Origin: Gliomastix tumulicola
Taxonomy: Eukaryota; Ascomycota; Sordariomycetes; Hypocreales; Bionectriaceae
Assembly: GCA_001599755.1 (NCBI GenBank)
Contig: BCHX01000005.1
Location: 3,654,409-3,718,408, forward strand
Length of the DNA stretch: 64,000 nucleotides
Direction of reading: 5' to 3'
Under the pieces are notes generated by a model, which was not told the DNA's origin, did no database searches, and saw only the letters and a list, made by a program, of their open reading frames with translations. Below are positions 44,166-55,962 of the stretch, piece by piece (position 1 is the first letter of the stretch; each line of letters opens with the position of its first letter). A program made the translations under genes and the position numbers.

Positions 44166-46205
44166 TTAGAACAGCCACGAGATGTACCTGTTGTAGACCT
44201 TGTCCCAGCCGGTGGCGTTGGCCTTCTTGACGGCCTGGTGCTCGAGGAACAGCTCCTCCTCGCGGTCGATGATATCCTTGCCGCTGTAGAAGTCGGCCTC
44301 GTGGGCGGCGATGCCGCGGCTCTTGGTGAAGAGCATGTGGCCGAAGAGGAGGATGAGGTAGAGCGGGATGCCGAGGTAGGCGGTGATGAAGGTGGCGTAG
44401 TCGAAGCTCTTGCCGGGCTTGATGATGAAGACGCCAAAGTTCTTGGTCAGGGCGATGAGGCAGCAGAAGAAGAGGGCGACGTAGCTGCCCCAGATGCCGA
44501 GGGGCGCCTTGTAGGGCATGACGCCGTTGGGGATGTCCTGGGCGCGGCGGGCCTTGACGAAGTAGATGTGGGTGACGAGGATGGAGATCCAGGTCAGGAT
44601 GCCGAAGATGGTGGTCAGGTTGACGAAGTGCTTGAAGACTTTGCGGCTGTCGTCGCTGACGTTCATGAAGGCGAGGAAGGTGAAGACGGTGCAGACTAGC
44701 AGCGCGGGCCACGGCACGCCGCGGGCGTCGGTCTTCTTGAAGATGGCGGGCGCAGAGCGGTCAGAGGCGAGGCCGTAGAGCGTTCGGCTGGCGATGTAGA
44801 GATCCGAGTTGGACGCGGAGAAGACGAAGATGAGAATGCAGGCGTTGATGATGTGGGGGAGGACGCGGACACCAGCGAGCTTGGCGGCAACGACGAAGGG
44901 CGAGGCGTTGGAGCCGGGACGAGGCTCGGCGTTGGCGAAGGCGAGCTCGGGCGAGTTGTACGGGACGATCATGCCGACGAGGAAGACGCTCAGGCAGTAG
45001 AAGAAGAGGATTCGGTAGAAGGTGAGATTAATGGCCTTGGGAATGCTGCGGCGCGGGTTCTGGGCCTCTCCGGCGGTGACACCCACCAGCTCGGTACCAC
45101 TGGGAGGGTGTTAGTATCGCGGATATCTCGAATTGGTGTATTATCATATGTCGAGGGCCACTTACAGGTAAGCGAAAGTCGCGTTGACCATGACGGACCA
45201 GAAACCGAGGAAGCGACCGAGGGAACCACTGTCAAACGCAAGTCAGCCACTGCATCCCATGTACTCCTCCTTTTAATATCAAAGGCAACCCACGTGTCGT
45301 ATTTCTCGGCAAAGGCACCGGGGTTGCTCCAGTATCGGAAGCCGCGCGCATCGCCGTCGGGACCACCACCGCAGGCGATAATGAGCGAGAAGAGGATGAT
45401 GCCGACAATGACGATGACCTTGATCGAGGAGAGCCAGAACTCGAACTCGCCGAAGAACTTGATGCCACCGAAGTAGTTGATGCAGAAGATGACGACGATA
45501 AAGATGGCCTGATGCCTGTCAGTCGTTTGCTCCGGGGGAAAGAAAATGCGCATTGACGCGCCCGCCCGCGCGATCGCGTTGTTGGGGCCAACTCACGATG
45601 AACACACCAGGGTTGACCTTGTCACGGTCGACCCAATCCTGGATGACGAGAGCGGCGGCGGTCAATTGATTCGGCGTGACGATGATGTACTTGAACCAGT
45701 AGCTGCAACCGGGTCAGTCAATAATAAGACAATGTCTCACCCAAAAACAAAACACCACCCAAGAGAAAAATACGTACGTCCATCCGAGCGCAAAACCCAG
45801 AGAAGGGTGGCAGTAACGGGTCGCATAACCGGTGAAACCAGAGGAGAGAGGCAGCCAGGCGGCCATCTCACCGAGCGCAGCCATGACGAGGAAGACAATG
45901 GCACCGATGAAGGTGTAGGCGATGAAGAGCGAACCGGGGCCCGCGTCGGCGAGGGCAGCACCAGTACCGATAATCAGGCCGGTTCCGAGGGCACCACCGA
46001 TGGCAATCATGGTGATGTGGCGCGCCTTGAGGCCGCGGTGCAGCGACGACTCGGCCGAGGTCTCGAGACCGCGGATGTGCAGGTCCTCGCCATCGTGGCC
46101 CGCGATCTTAGCAGCGCCGTGGCCGCCGTTGGACGAGCTGACCTTCTCCAGGTCGCTGCCCTGGTGGCCGCCGCTGCTCTTGATCGAGTCGCTGCCTGGA
46201 CTCAT
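44166..46205 (-). CDS. YAT-family amino-acid permease
   Basis: Plasma-membrane amino-acid/H+ symporter, 581 residues with about 12 membrane helices. Exons 45778-46205, 45597-45702, 45294-45508, 45166-45228 and 44166-45099; sum 1746 nt in frame, all GT-AG. Family signatures: RGLKARHITMIAIGGALGTGLIIGTG, GEMAAWLP, GFALGWTYWFKYIIVTPNQLTAA, EFEFWLSSIKVI, GTELVGVTAGEAQNPRRSIPKAI, ASRTLYGLASDRSAP and FYSGKDIIDREEELFLE near the C-terminus. The cytosolic N-terminus (about 50 residues) is Ser/Gly-rich and the end YNRYISWLF matches the general amino-acid permease group (Gap1/Dip5/Can1-like). GATA motifs upstream suggest nitrogen control. Which amino acids it carries is not predictable. Confidence 0.93.
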
Positions 46206-46474
46206 GGTTGCTTGTGTTGTTTTCTATCCGGTACCTACACGTAACGATGCGCAGACGGGATAGGGATACCTCTCGACGGGACGATATGACGAGGAGGAGG
46301 GGAGGGAGGAGAGAGGAAGGAGGAGCAAGAAAATCACCTGCACGTACGAGGGAAGGGGAGGGGTCCTATGTATTTCAATTGTCCCATCACGTCTGGGTCC
46401 TTGGGGGGGGTGTCACTGCATCCGGTAGGAAGGGGGGAACGGTCTGCCTAGTGGCCTTGCTAAACGGTCCTTCA

Positions 46475-46550
46475 TTATCTGGTGCAACTCACTGATAAGG
46501 TCCATCCGCACGGGACACGCGAGAGAGGAGTCGAGAGCCAGGACCTTATC
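46475..46550. promoter_or_regulatory. Cluster of three GATA-factor motifs upstream of the amino-acid permease
   Basis: AGATAA (46475-46480, minus sense), TGATAAG (46493-46499) and CTTATC (46545-46550, a GATAAG on the other strand), 270-345 bp before the ATG. HGATAR sites in pairs are bound by AreA/NIT2 in fungi (known), so nitrogen catabolite control is likely (inference). Confidence 0.5.
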
Positions 46551-48338
46551 ACTGAATCAGGCAGGTAAGCCAGACAATCCCAGAGGGCAAGTCGCAGGGG
46601 GGGCTGGCGTGGGAAGGATGTCAGAGTGCGTGTGTTGCGGGCGGAAGAGGAGAAAGATGCGTGTAAGACATGTACGAGACCGGCGAGTCTCGACCGCATA
46701 CAATTGCCGCACAGACGGTACTTGTTTCCAGCGTACCTACCGCCGCCGCAAGTGCGCTGTGGCTTGATGGGGGGAGAGCTACCTTAGCGCCAGCGTTCCC
46801 TCCCAGGCGTTTTTGCCGTTCCCGTCCAATTGGGGGGGAGTCCCGCGCGATAAAGAGGCACTCTCGTCGTTGACAGAACTCGTGCCATGGATGGGGAATC
46901 GTCAGTCATCCACATCCTGTCGCCGGCCCATTCCCCAATGACAATCTCATGATATCGAGTACGTAAGTCGCGTGTGGAGAAGCAGCTCATCGGCCTGGGC
47001 AAGCTGGGCAAGCCTGGGGAGCCTGGGCGGAATCTCTTGACCTCTTGGCCCCGTCGGCTGCCTCTTCCATCTTGGCAGACGCTATCAGGGGTGTCTGTGC
47101 TGCGCTGTCTGTTCGTATATCGTGTTTTGGTGGGCGAAGCAAGCCTCTATCTTCATCAGACCACGAGACGGCCACGATATCAAAGAAAAGGAAAAAAACG
47201 CCTCCCCCCCCCAACAGCAAGCGAGCGGCGCAGCAATAAATAGATTCATAAACCAAAGATAAGGGACCCGGTTCCCACAGTGGTTCATGATCACGAAGAG
47301 GTCGCGCCCTAACAGACGGGACTTGGGCTCCTCTCTCTCTCTCTCCTCCCCATGTCAGACACACCCTTTCTCTTCCTACAGCAGCCGAAGCCACCTGACG
47401 CAGCGGCGCAACCAATACCGACTCGAGCCGATGCATCTCCCCCACTGCGCTAGAGAACTAGAGGGATAGGCTAACGCGCAGTTTTTTTTCTAGAAGCTTT
47501 TTGGTTTGTTGCGCCATCGACTCGCCTCCCCGTTCGCCGTGGGCCCGCCACGCCATTCTGCTCCCCCTCTGCTCCTCTTCCTCTCTCTTGTGCTGCTTCG
47601 TAGCGGCAGGCTCTCTCTGCCTTGGTTGGGATCCTGAATGACACGGTGGCGGTGGAGGCCTCCACCGATCTCCGGGCGTCGTTTTGCTCGCGTGTCTCTC
47701 GTCTGCCAGCGAGAACGCCCAGAGGAAATGCCTTATCCTGGGCAGAGTACGGATATATCATGTAATAGTGTGAAGCAAGAAGGAATGGGCTGGGGCTGGA
47801 AATTGGGATCGCGGCGCCCGGTTCAACAGAGATAAGCAGGGGAAATAAGAGGCGGGGAGGGGCAGCAGCACGACCAGGTCGTCACTCGGCCTCCCCATCC
47901 CATTTGAATCCATCCATCACAGACCCCAGAGATGTGTGTGCCTGCCCTCGTCTGGTTATCGGGCGCTCTGACCATGTGGCAGGTGACCAGTAACCATGGA
48001 TGGAATCAAAGGTGAATCCGCCGCGCGTGCGCGCCCTGCAAGCGTCGTCGTCCCGTATCTGGCCGGGCACTTCTGCTACGAGTGTCCCCTCCTGCTGCTC
48101 GGACCGTCTCCACGGAATGGGCGCTGGTTGTCGTGCTGCAGGATACCAATCATGTTACCTCCCCCGAGCCAATATTCCCATCGATTCCTCTTTGCGCGAC
48201 AGGAATAGTAATACGGACATGGAGGGTTGATAAGGGAAAATATCGTATTGTGTTTGTCGGGCCCTGGGTCTAGACCCTGCGCTTGGAGTTGGGTTAATAT
48301 GGAAGAAGGAGGCCATGCCGAGGATGGCTGGTCGCCGT

Positions 48339-48385
48339 GACACACAGACACACAGACACACAGACACACACACGCAGACACGCAC
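48339..48385. repeat. GACACACA microsatellite
   Basis: Four 8-bp units GACACACA followed by a degenerate CACACG/CAGACAC tail. Confidence 0.85.
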
Positions 48386-51300
48386 CTGCAGCACATCTAT
48401 TGGCCGTCGAAAGTACCACAGAGAGGGCCCCCTCGCGTCGGGAAACAGAAGGTGAAGAAGCAGCAGTGGCACCAGCAGAAGAAAACAGGGTCGCATCAGT
48501 TCTCACTCCGTCTCGGCTCCGTCTCGATGGTACAAACGGCGAAGTCTCTTTTTAAGCTTGGATTTCGCTCAATTAAGCTTTCCCAACTCTCGGGGGTGAG
48601 AGAAATCGAAATTCACCGCACTGATTCGTCCAACCAATATTATCTACCGGGTCGTCGCTGTGCATGTGTCGTGTTGCCTGGCCTCTTTCACTGCTGGTAC
48701 TACCAACCTCATTATACACAGACGCGACTTTTTGCGCACTGTCTTTTTTCACTGTTATCGCTTGTCTTCCCCCCCTCCCCAGCCCGTTTCTGTCAAATCG
48801 CTGATGCCGAGAGGCCTCTTGCTCAACAGGGCGCTTGGCTTCGATATGAGAGGCCAGCGACGCCGCTAGAGGCGGGAAAAACCATGTCAGCCAAGACGAA
48901 TGGCTTTTTTTTTCTCGGCTCTCTGTCACTCTCCTCTCTCCAGTTCGCCAAGCGATCAACCTTCCGAGTTTCAACGACGCGGCGGGCGTGCCATGGAAAA
49001 TCGCCAAGTCCTTCGAGATTGGGGGCACTCGAAAGCGTTTCTGGCGGCCTCTTTGCGGGCGGCCTCTCGAGAGATGAGGCCTCTGGCGATGCAGGCTGTC
49101 GCTCACTTCCCGTTCCTGGGGTTGAAATGCTACCTGTACGAGTAGTACTCTGTAGACAGACAGTATTTGGCCTGCGACGGGATGAGAACAGTGTGACCAG
49201 AGTTTTTAGCGGCGTAGTCCCCTGTAGAGGCCTGTAATCCCCCGAGCCCATCCGGACACATGCCGGAGTTACTTTACGTCGGGTAGTGATGTGCGCCCGC
49301 GGGGAAGTACACCCATGCCCGCCCGTGTTAGACAATCATTAGCAAGACAGCACCCTGGACACTGTGAGCCCGTGATAGGATCTGTTAGGCCCTTCTGGAC
49401 GCAATCAATTTTTGGTTGGTGCCTGGGTGCGTAACGCCTCCTCGGAGCATCGACCGTCATCGCGTGCGCTATCTTTGACCGCCGACGAACATCCGATCTT
49501 AGTCCATGGTGAAACAGTAGGTTGGGGATAGCTGTACGGCCAATCCGAGACGGTGGACGCCCGCAGCCATGAGTAAGACCATTTGGTGATGGGAACCACC
49601 TCGTGGATCTCGTGCTATCAATGTTGGAGCACTAAAAACCAGATCAACAGCGGCATCGTGCCGACAACCTTATCAAGCCACGAAAGATTGAAAGGGACTG
49701 GAACACACGCTAGGTACAGATCCGCAACTCAATCTTTCTTGAGCGAATTCCATGGACTAGGAGGGTCGAATTATCGTGAAAAACTTTTCTGGTGTACCTG
49801 CTTTAGGGTAGGTACAGCTACTGGACGGAGGGGCAGCTTTGTGACGCACCACTAGGGACCGTGCACCACTCTACGACCAGTGAGAAACGAGGCTCCTACC
49901 TTACCTTCCCGCACCTGTTTGGAATCACTTGCACAGCAGGCTTTGCTCTTGGTTGTCTATAGAACCACCTACCTTCGGACAAGAGTACTGAGGCGTAGGA
50001 GGAGCCCCTTGGGGCGCGGGACCATGGCTTGATTTCTAGACCGTGGCCGAGGTCTTTGGAGACGACTTGTTGGGGTAGAGCGATGCTGTGTCTGGATGTA
50101 CCCGAGCTGCACTTGGCCTTCGAATCTGCAGTGTCATTGGAAGCATAATGGAAGAATCCAGCCCAACGTCAACACGTCCGGTAGCCAGGAGCGTTCCCCC
50201 ATCTTGCCGTACCTATGCCTGCTCTCCATTTATATTGCTTGACCATCATGCAGGATATTCGTCGCCTCGCCTCGATGGTCTGCGCTTGATCGTGCTGCAA
50301 GTGTCGCGTGATGTGTGTCACGGGCGTCTTGCGCTGGACAAGGGACCATGTCATGGGCGGTATTCGTTTTCTGCTTTTGCCTCGGCGTCGGGATACTGGT
50401 GTCTCGGGATCTGCTGCCTTGTGCTCTTCGACCGTACACGTTTCGCGGGAGGATCGTCGTTCTGGAATCGGTTGTTGTTGGGAGAGCGGCTTGTAAGTTG
50501 ATCATGACGTCGTGGGGTAGGTGAACCGATCACGGTGCTGCCACGCATTTGTGGGAGGAGTCGGACGGCGTCTCGCTCGAGCGAAGTCTATCGAAAGCCA
50601 TTGGGGGGGGTGCGGGCAGGCAATTGGGAAAGCCGGAGGTGTATCGCGTCGAAGTGAGAGCTTGCACGGAGCTGCATGCTCCAGATTCGAATTCCAATTG
50701 AAGAATTGGCGAGGTGGTGGATGCCCCGCCGTTTGCTGGTCCTTTGCTTAGTAAGCCAAAGTGGTAGCTCCCAGCTTGGAAGCTTGGAAGCTTGGACGCG
50801 AAATTGCGACCAGACAACACCACTCTGCAACCCCATTCCAAGTTTGCCAGAGTGACCTTGCATCATCTGCTTGACTCTTCTCCCCGAAAACGATGTGCTC
50901 TCTGCGAACCGAGACATGCCGCGACGCTCCAACCCCGAGAGACGATCCTCAGCCCGCCCGACACGGTCACTGTTTCCTCGCCCAGCCTGCCCACGAACGA
51001 TCGAACCGCGAGCGAGCCCGTCTAGCGATTGCGCAACGCAACGTCTCTGAGCAGACACTGCGTTCTGCCAGCATTATGGCCTTTTCTTCCCTGGGGCTCG
51101 GTCCGACAGCACGCCCCCAGCACTCTTCTCTCCTCCATCTCGATTGCGAACAAGTCTCGGGCTGGTGACATTCGTGCTTGCGCTAGCCCGCGCTGTCTGG
51201 TCACAGCTCGGGGATATACAATTCTAGACCGTCAGGGCAAGTCCAGGGACTCCCGGTAGTTTTGCGCGATACGAGACTCGACGATGTATTCAGGAATCGC

Positions 51301-52541
51301 GGCAAATGGTCAGTGGCCACCCGATCTCGGCCGGAAGCTGGAGACAACGCCTCCTACTCGATGCGAATACTTCGGATAGAGCCCTGGATCCTGGGCGAAG
51401 AAGAGAGAAGATGCCGCTAAGGACACGCAACCCTGTTGGCCCCTTCTGCTCAAAAGTCAAGGCCAGGCGTTCGAGGTCAGTCAGGACGACCGAGCGGTTC
51501 GGTCGAACCAGCCTGGTGATGGCTCGGTCACATAGTCCAAGGATGCAATTGGGATTGCCGAGGGGCTGCAGGACTACTTCCCTGGGACTTCAACTTGGGA
51601 CCCAAGAGCCGCAGCCCAGGACCCGCGCTGGCTTGTGGCCTCACTTGCGGTTGTACGAGGAGTCTTCGACAGCCGTCTCCTGGGTCTCGAGGCGTTTGTA
51701 CCCGATCCTGTCGCCAATTCCCTTCTGAGTGCGAGGCACCCTGGGACAATAGGGAGCTTAGCAGGATGTTGCGTACGATGACATACTGCTGCTGGTGGCA
51801 TCCTTGACTTTCAGCACACTCGTGGCACGCCTTCGACCTAATTGAGCATAGGGCGACATGGTGAGTGTCACGTATCTGTTCGGGCTTGCGACCTCATTGA
51901 TGTAGGTGAACTGCTGCTGCCCAAGACATATATGTCCTCATCCAGCTTGACCGCTTTGCGCGACTTCGGGAAAACCGTTGCAGGGTCTCTCGTTGCCAAT
52001 GGGCTGCTGTTCTGGCCCTGCTTACTGAGGACCCTGTGGCGCAGTGGCCTGCAGGCGGCTCGCTTATGGCCCGTTTTGGGCAGATAATGCTACTCTCCGC
52101 ACGCCAGTGCCAGCTGGATGCAGGGATTCAGCCCCGAACACCTGCAGCGCCGTTATTGACAGGTGCTATTTGGGATTGCTCAGCTAGCCGCTAGCACTTC
52201 GACTATGCCATTGCAGTCCAGCTGGCCTCTGGCAGACAGACGATCTCTGTCGACTATTGGGGAACGATGCGCCTGCTCGATACCAACGAGGATAAACGTG
52301 ACGGACACAACGAAGCTCAAGTCGAGGTGAGACGAAGTGCTTTCCCCTCTCATGCGAGGGGGGAAGGCAGAGGTGAGGGAGCTCAAGTATATAATGCTCG
52401 TGATGTCGCCGTTCTGCTATCCCGTTACTCTCAAGCCACTTACCTCTACAACTAGTTACAAAGCATTTACTTCAATTGCACCCGCTCCTTCACTGGTTCC
52501 CTGCCCAACAAGCTCCCTCACTCCTCAAAGCACCTACCAAG

Positions 52542-53624
52542 ATGGCTCCTGAAGGCGACTGGGAGGTGGACTACTTCATCATCTCCACCACCACCCAGGA
52601 CTCCCACACGGACAGGCTCTATGCCAATGGCCTCATGCAAGTCCCCGTCGTTGTGACGCTTGGCGCCATCGACAAGAAGACCTCCGAGTCCTACCCTCTC
52701 CAGGACGCGGACCTCGACAAGATCGAGCTCTACGATTTTGAGAACACCGACCAAGTGCTGAATGGCGACGGCGACTGGAGCATCCTGAGTGCGCGCAATC
52801 CCGTCTTCGCCTCCAGCATCGAGATTGACGTCGGCGGCACCTCGGATGCCCCCAAGGAGACGTCGCCCGCGCGTGCGCAGGTCCTCGGCGCCGTCAACAC
52901 GTCCTTCCGGACCAAGCTCTTCTGGGTCTCATCCAAGGTTGTCGGGTCGAAGCGCATCGCCGCCCGCGTCAGGCAGCCCGACAACACGCTCGTTAAGACG
53001 CAGTACTCGGTGTACAACTCCAACGTCAAGATCAACGCCACCGAACCCATCGTCTACACCGTCGATAACATCAACTTCGCGCGCGAGGACACGGGCAACG
53101 GCAACTTCAACTACTACACGCAGAACGAGGAGGATGACAACTGGTATGTGAGCGCCAAGACGTTTGACCAGGATAATTACTATGTCACCTCGAAGCTGCA
53201 TCGTTTTGTCCTCGCCGAGGTCGAGGGCCATGACAAGACTGGCTATGGGGAGGGACACCCTGCCGACTGGCGTCTGGCCAACTGCTATGGTTACTACTCC
53301 AAGGATGGCAAGACGCTCAGGCTGTCGTTCATCTGGGGCCTCGATGTCGAGACCAAGACGACGGCTGGGCTGTACAGGCGGGCCAACATCAAGGGCGGCA
53401 GTGGCACTGTCGGACGGGCGGCGGATGGTTTTGTCAACATGACCGTCAACCAGAGGCCCAACGCCGTCTGCCTGACGCGTCTGGCGCTCGATGCCCCCGA
53501 TGCCATCTGGGGGGAGAACTGGTCTGCCGAGTCGACCACTTTCACTGTGTACGACGTGTATGGGAACTCGGGCAAGTTCACGGCTGGCTTCAATGCTGAC
53601 CACAACCTGGTGGCTATTTCCTAG
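52542..53624 (+). CDS. Orphan cytosolic protein of 360 residues
   Basis: Intronless, codon use like the neighbouring genes, ATG at 52542 in AAGATGGCTCC. No signal peptide or membrane helix. The sequence looks like a soluble beta-rich protein in two similar-looking halves: DWEVDYFIISTTTQDS, YANGLMQVPVVVTLGAID and WSILSARNPVF in the first, YYTQNEEDDNWYVSAKTFDQDNYY, WRLANCYGYYSKDGKTLRLSFIWGLD and NWSAESTTFTVYDVYGNSGKFT in the second. The YGNG-like ..MQVPV pattern is faintly reminiscent of uncharacterised bacterial secreted or contractile-system-associated proteins, but I do not recognise the family and assign no function. The single exon and the lack of a fungal domain make horizontal acquisition worth testing. 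Confidence 0.8.
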   Translation: MAPEGDWEVDYFIISTTTQDSHTDRLYANGLMQVPVVVTLGAIDKKTSESYPLQDADLDKIELYDFENTDQVLNGDGDWSILSARNPVFASSIEIDVGGTSDAPKETSPARAQVLGAVNTSFRTKLFWVSSKVVGSKRIAARVRQPDNTLVKTQYSVYNSNVKINATEPIVYTVDNINFAREDTGNGNFNYYTQNEEDDNWYVSAKTFDQDNYYVTSKLHRFVLAEVEGHDKTGYGEGHPADWRLANCYGYYSKDGKTLRLSFIWGLDVETKTTAGLYRRANIKGGSGTVGRAADGFVNMTVNQRPNAVCLTRLALDAPDAIWGENWSAESTTFTVYDVYGNSGKFTAGFNADHNLVAIS

Positions 53625-54030
53625 CGGCTCTATGTAGTGCGGCTTCCTCGAATCTCAAATGTTACCTGTCTTCCGCTGTTACTCTTGTGTGTTGCATGCC
53701 TTACAGTCTTGCTACGACTATCTCACGAACGTTGTCTTTATACGACATCTTTAAGCGCACCACGACACTAATAAGCCTGCTACAGAGGCACAAGCACAAG
53801 CAAGTTCACACAAACAGTGACATACATACAGTGCAAGGACCAAAGAAGTCTTCATCAACGGTATCGAATTAATATTATACAGCTTTAGAATATACGAAAG
53901 AAAGCTTGTCAGAGGCGCTCGTTATGCTCCTAACTGCCAAAATAGAACTCGCTAATGCAACACAACACATCCACATCCACATTCACATCCCCCTTCCTCT
54001 ACTCTATCCTATCCTATCCTATCTTATCCC
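53625..54030. other. Convergent 3' intergenic region
   Basis: About 400 bp between two stop codons, with CATCC/CTATC short-repeat stretches near 53970-54020. Nothing else. Confidence 0.5.
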
Positions 54031-55962
54031 TTACAGAAGAAGGGCAGCCACGACGGGGACGACCATGGCGAAGCCGACCTTGAGAGCACCGGCACCACCA
54101 ACAGGGGGCTGGGTAGGCTCCGGGACAGGCGTGGGGATGAGGGTGGGAGGCGTCCAGGTGGTGGCGGGAGGGGTGACGGTGGTGAAGGTGCTGTTGGGGG
54201 CAGGAACCGTGGGCACCGGGATGGGCGTACCGTCCGTGGTGGGCACGGGCTCACCGGGGGTAGGGACGGGCTCGGTCACGGGGACGGAGGGCTCCGGGGT
54301 GTGGACGGGCTCGGTCTCCTCGGGGGCGCCCGGGGTAGGGACGGGACGGGTGACGGTCAGGGAGGGGACGCCCTCGGTCGGGGGAGGAGCAGCAGTCTCC
54401 GTGGGCACGCCGCCGGTGGGAGGGGGAGGAGGAACATCGCCAGTGGGGGCAGGGGGAGGGGGGACATCACCAGTCTCCTCAGGCGGGCAGACGGTGGTGC
54501 TGCCGGTGATGGTGACCGTGGGAGCCGGAGGGGGCTTGGTCGTGGGGGGAGGCGTGTAGGTGCTGCTGGTGGGCTCGCAGGGGACGACGGTGGTCAGCGT
54601 CTCGGTGATGGTGTGGACGGGCTTGTGGGGAGGCTTGGTCGAGGTCGTGGGAGCGGCGGTGGGCGTCTCATCAATGGGCGTGTCCCCCGTGGGCTCGGCA
54701 GGGCAGACGGTGACGGTGGACTCGACGGTCGAGGTGACGATGACCTGGGTCTCGCTGGCAGGGCAGTTGGGGACCGAGACGTGGCAGCTGGTGATGGTGT
54801 AGGTCTTGGTGCTGCTGATGGTGCTGGTGACGAGGCCGTCGGCGCCGGTGATGGTGGCGTTGGCAGGGACGCTGGGGGTGGTGGTGGGAGCAACAGGAGA
54901 CTCGCTGCCATCCTCGCTGCCATCCTCGCTGCCGTCCTCGGAGGGCTTGCTGTCCTCCTCATCGCCCTTGGGGAGCAGGAAGTCGCCGACGGAGCCGCGG
55001 CCGTTGAGGCAGAGCTTGTCACGGGAGGTGTTGGCGAGCTCGACGTTGACCTCGGGGGCGATGCTCAGATCAAGGAGGTCGAGGAGCTCAATGCCGACAT
55101 CGACGGCAATACCAGCACGGAGAGCAAACAGGTTCTGGACGTCGAGGGCGCAGTTGGCAGTCTCGGCGATCAGGATGGTGTAGGCAGCGAGGTCGGCCCA
55201 GATGGAGATATCAGCACCGGCGTCAAGCAGGTCAAGGCCGAGCAGGTCGACACCAGCACCGATGGAGACGTGCGAACGCAGACGGAGGCCGAGCTGGACC
55301 TCGATCTGGGTGGACAGGTCGACCTCGGCACCGACGCCGATGGGCAGAGCCTTGGCCAGGACGCCGTCCAGCTTGGTGGTGACGATCTCCTTGGTCACGG
55401 CGGACAGGTCGATGTAGTCGCCAGCAGCGAAGGAGACGTAGAAGCCAGCAGACAGGTCAACGGCAGCACCGACACCAACAACGAGGTCGAGGGCGAAGGC
55501 AGCGCCGAGAGCAACCTCGAGGATACCGGCATCGATCTCGAGCTCGGGCGAGGCCACGAGCTGGATGGTCTCGTAGACAGCGGCGCTGGTGGAGACGTCG
55601 ATGTCGAAGTAGGCCTTGACGCCGGAGAGATCGAGGCGGATGATGGGAGTGTCGTGCTTGCCCTTGATGTACTCGATGGCGACGAGACCCTCGATCTGGG
55701 CCTCGTTGATGTTGAGGCCGAGATTCAGGGCAGCGTCGGTCTCGGAGTCGATGCTGGCAAGACTGAGGTGGCGTTTGTCAGTACGTCGTTCTGCATTTCT
55801 CACTGTTCTTTCAACCTACCCGTTGAAGAGGACCTCCTTGTCCCAGCTGGCAGCGAGGTCAAACTTGGCCGGAGAAAGGTCCAGGTCACCGGTGAGACCG
55901 GGGATCAGCGCCTGGGAGACGCCGACCAGGCCAGCCATGGCCATAGCCGCGGTAGAACGCAT
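54031..55962 (-). CDS. GPI-anchored, Pro/Thr-rich cell-wall protein
   Basis: 624 residues; exons 55820-55962 and 54031-55762 (57-bp intron, GTAGGT...CTCAG). Signal peptide MRSTAAMAMAGLVGVSQA. The N-terminal ~290 residues are an aliphatic, Asp/Val/Leu/Ala-patterned domain (IDAGILEVALGAAFALDLVVGV, VGAEVDLSTQIEVQLGL, LLDAGADISIWADL) with only a few cysteines, of no named family known to me. Then comes an acidic repeat (SEDGSEDGSEDGS), threonine/valine-rich CPAxET segments with TVTVCP-type cysteines common in wall mannoproteins (SCHVSVPNCPASET, VTVCPAEPTGD, TVCPPEETGD) and a long Pro/Thr tail. The end, GGAGALKVGFAMVVPVVAALLL, is a GPI-attachment signal (small residues then a hydrophobic tail). 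Surface exposure at the hypha or spore is likely. Confidence 0.88.

Larger units (their letters stand above)
46206..52541. other. 6.3-kb region without a recognisable gene
   Basis: GC-balanced sequence with many mutually overlapping frames of 60-260 codons on both strands and none with a recognisable domain. It has an 8-bp microsatellite near 48339 and further GATAAG words near 47250, 47830 and 48228. It may contain long 5' UTR, non-coding RNA or decayed genes. Confidence 0.45.

Noticed and set aside
48452..49237. 261-codon plus-strand frame overlapping minus-strand frames of 170-177 codons
   Set aside because: Mutually overlapping frames on both strands without domain, signal peptide or splice pattern.
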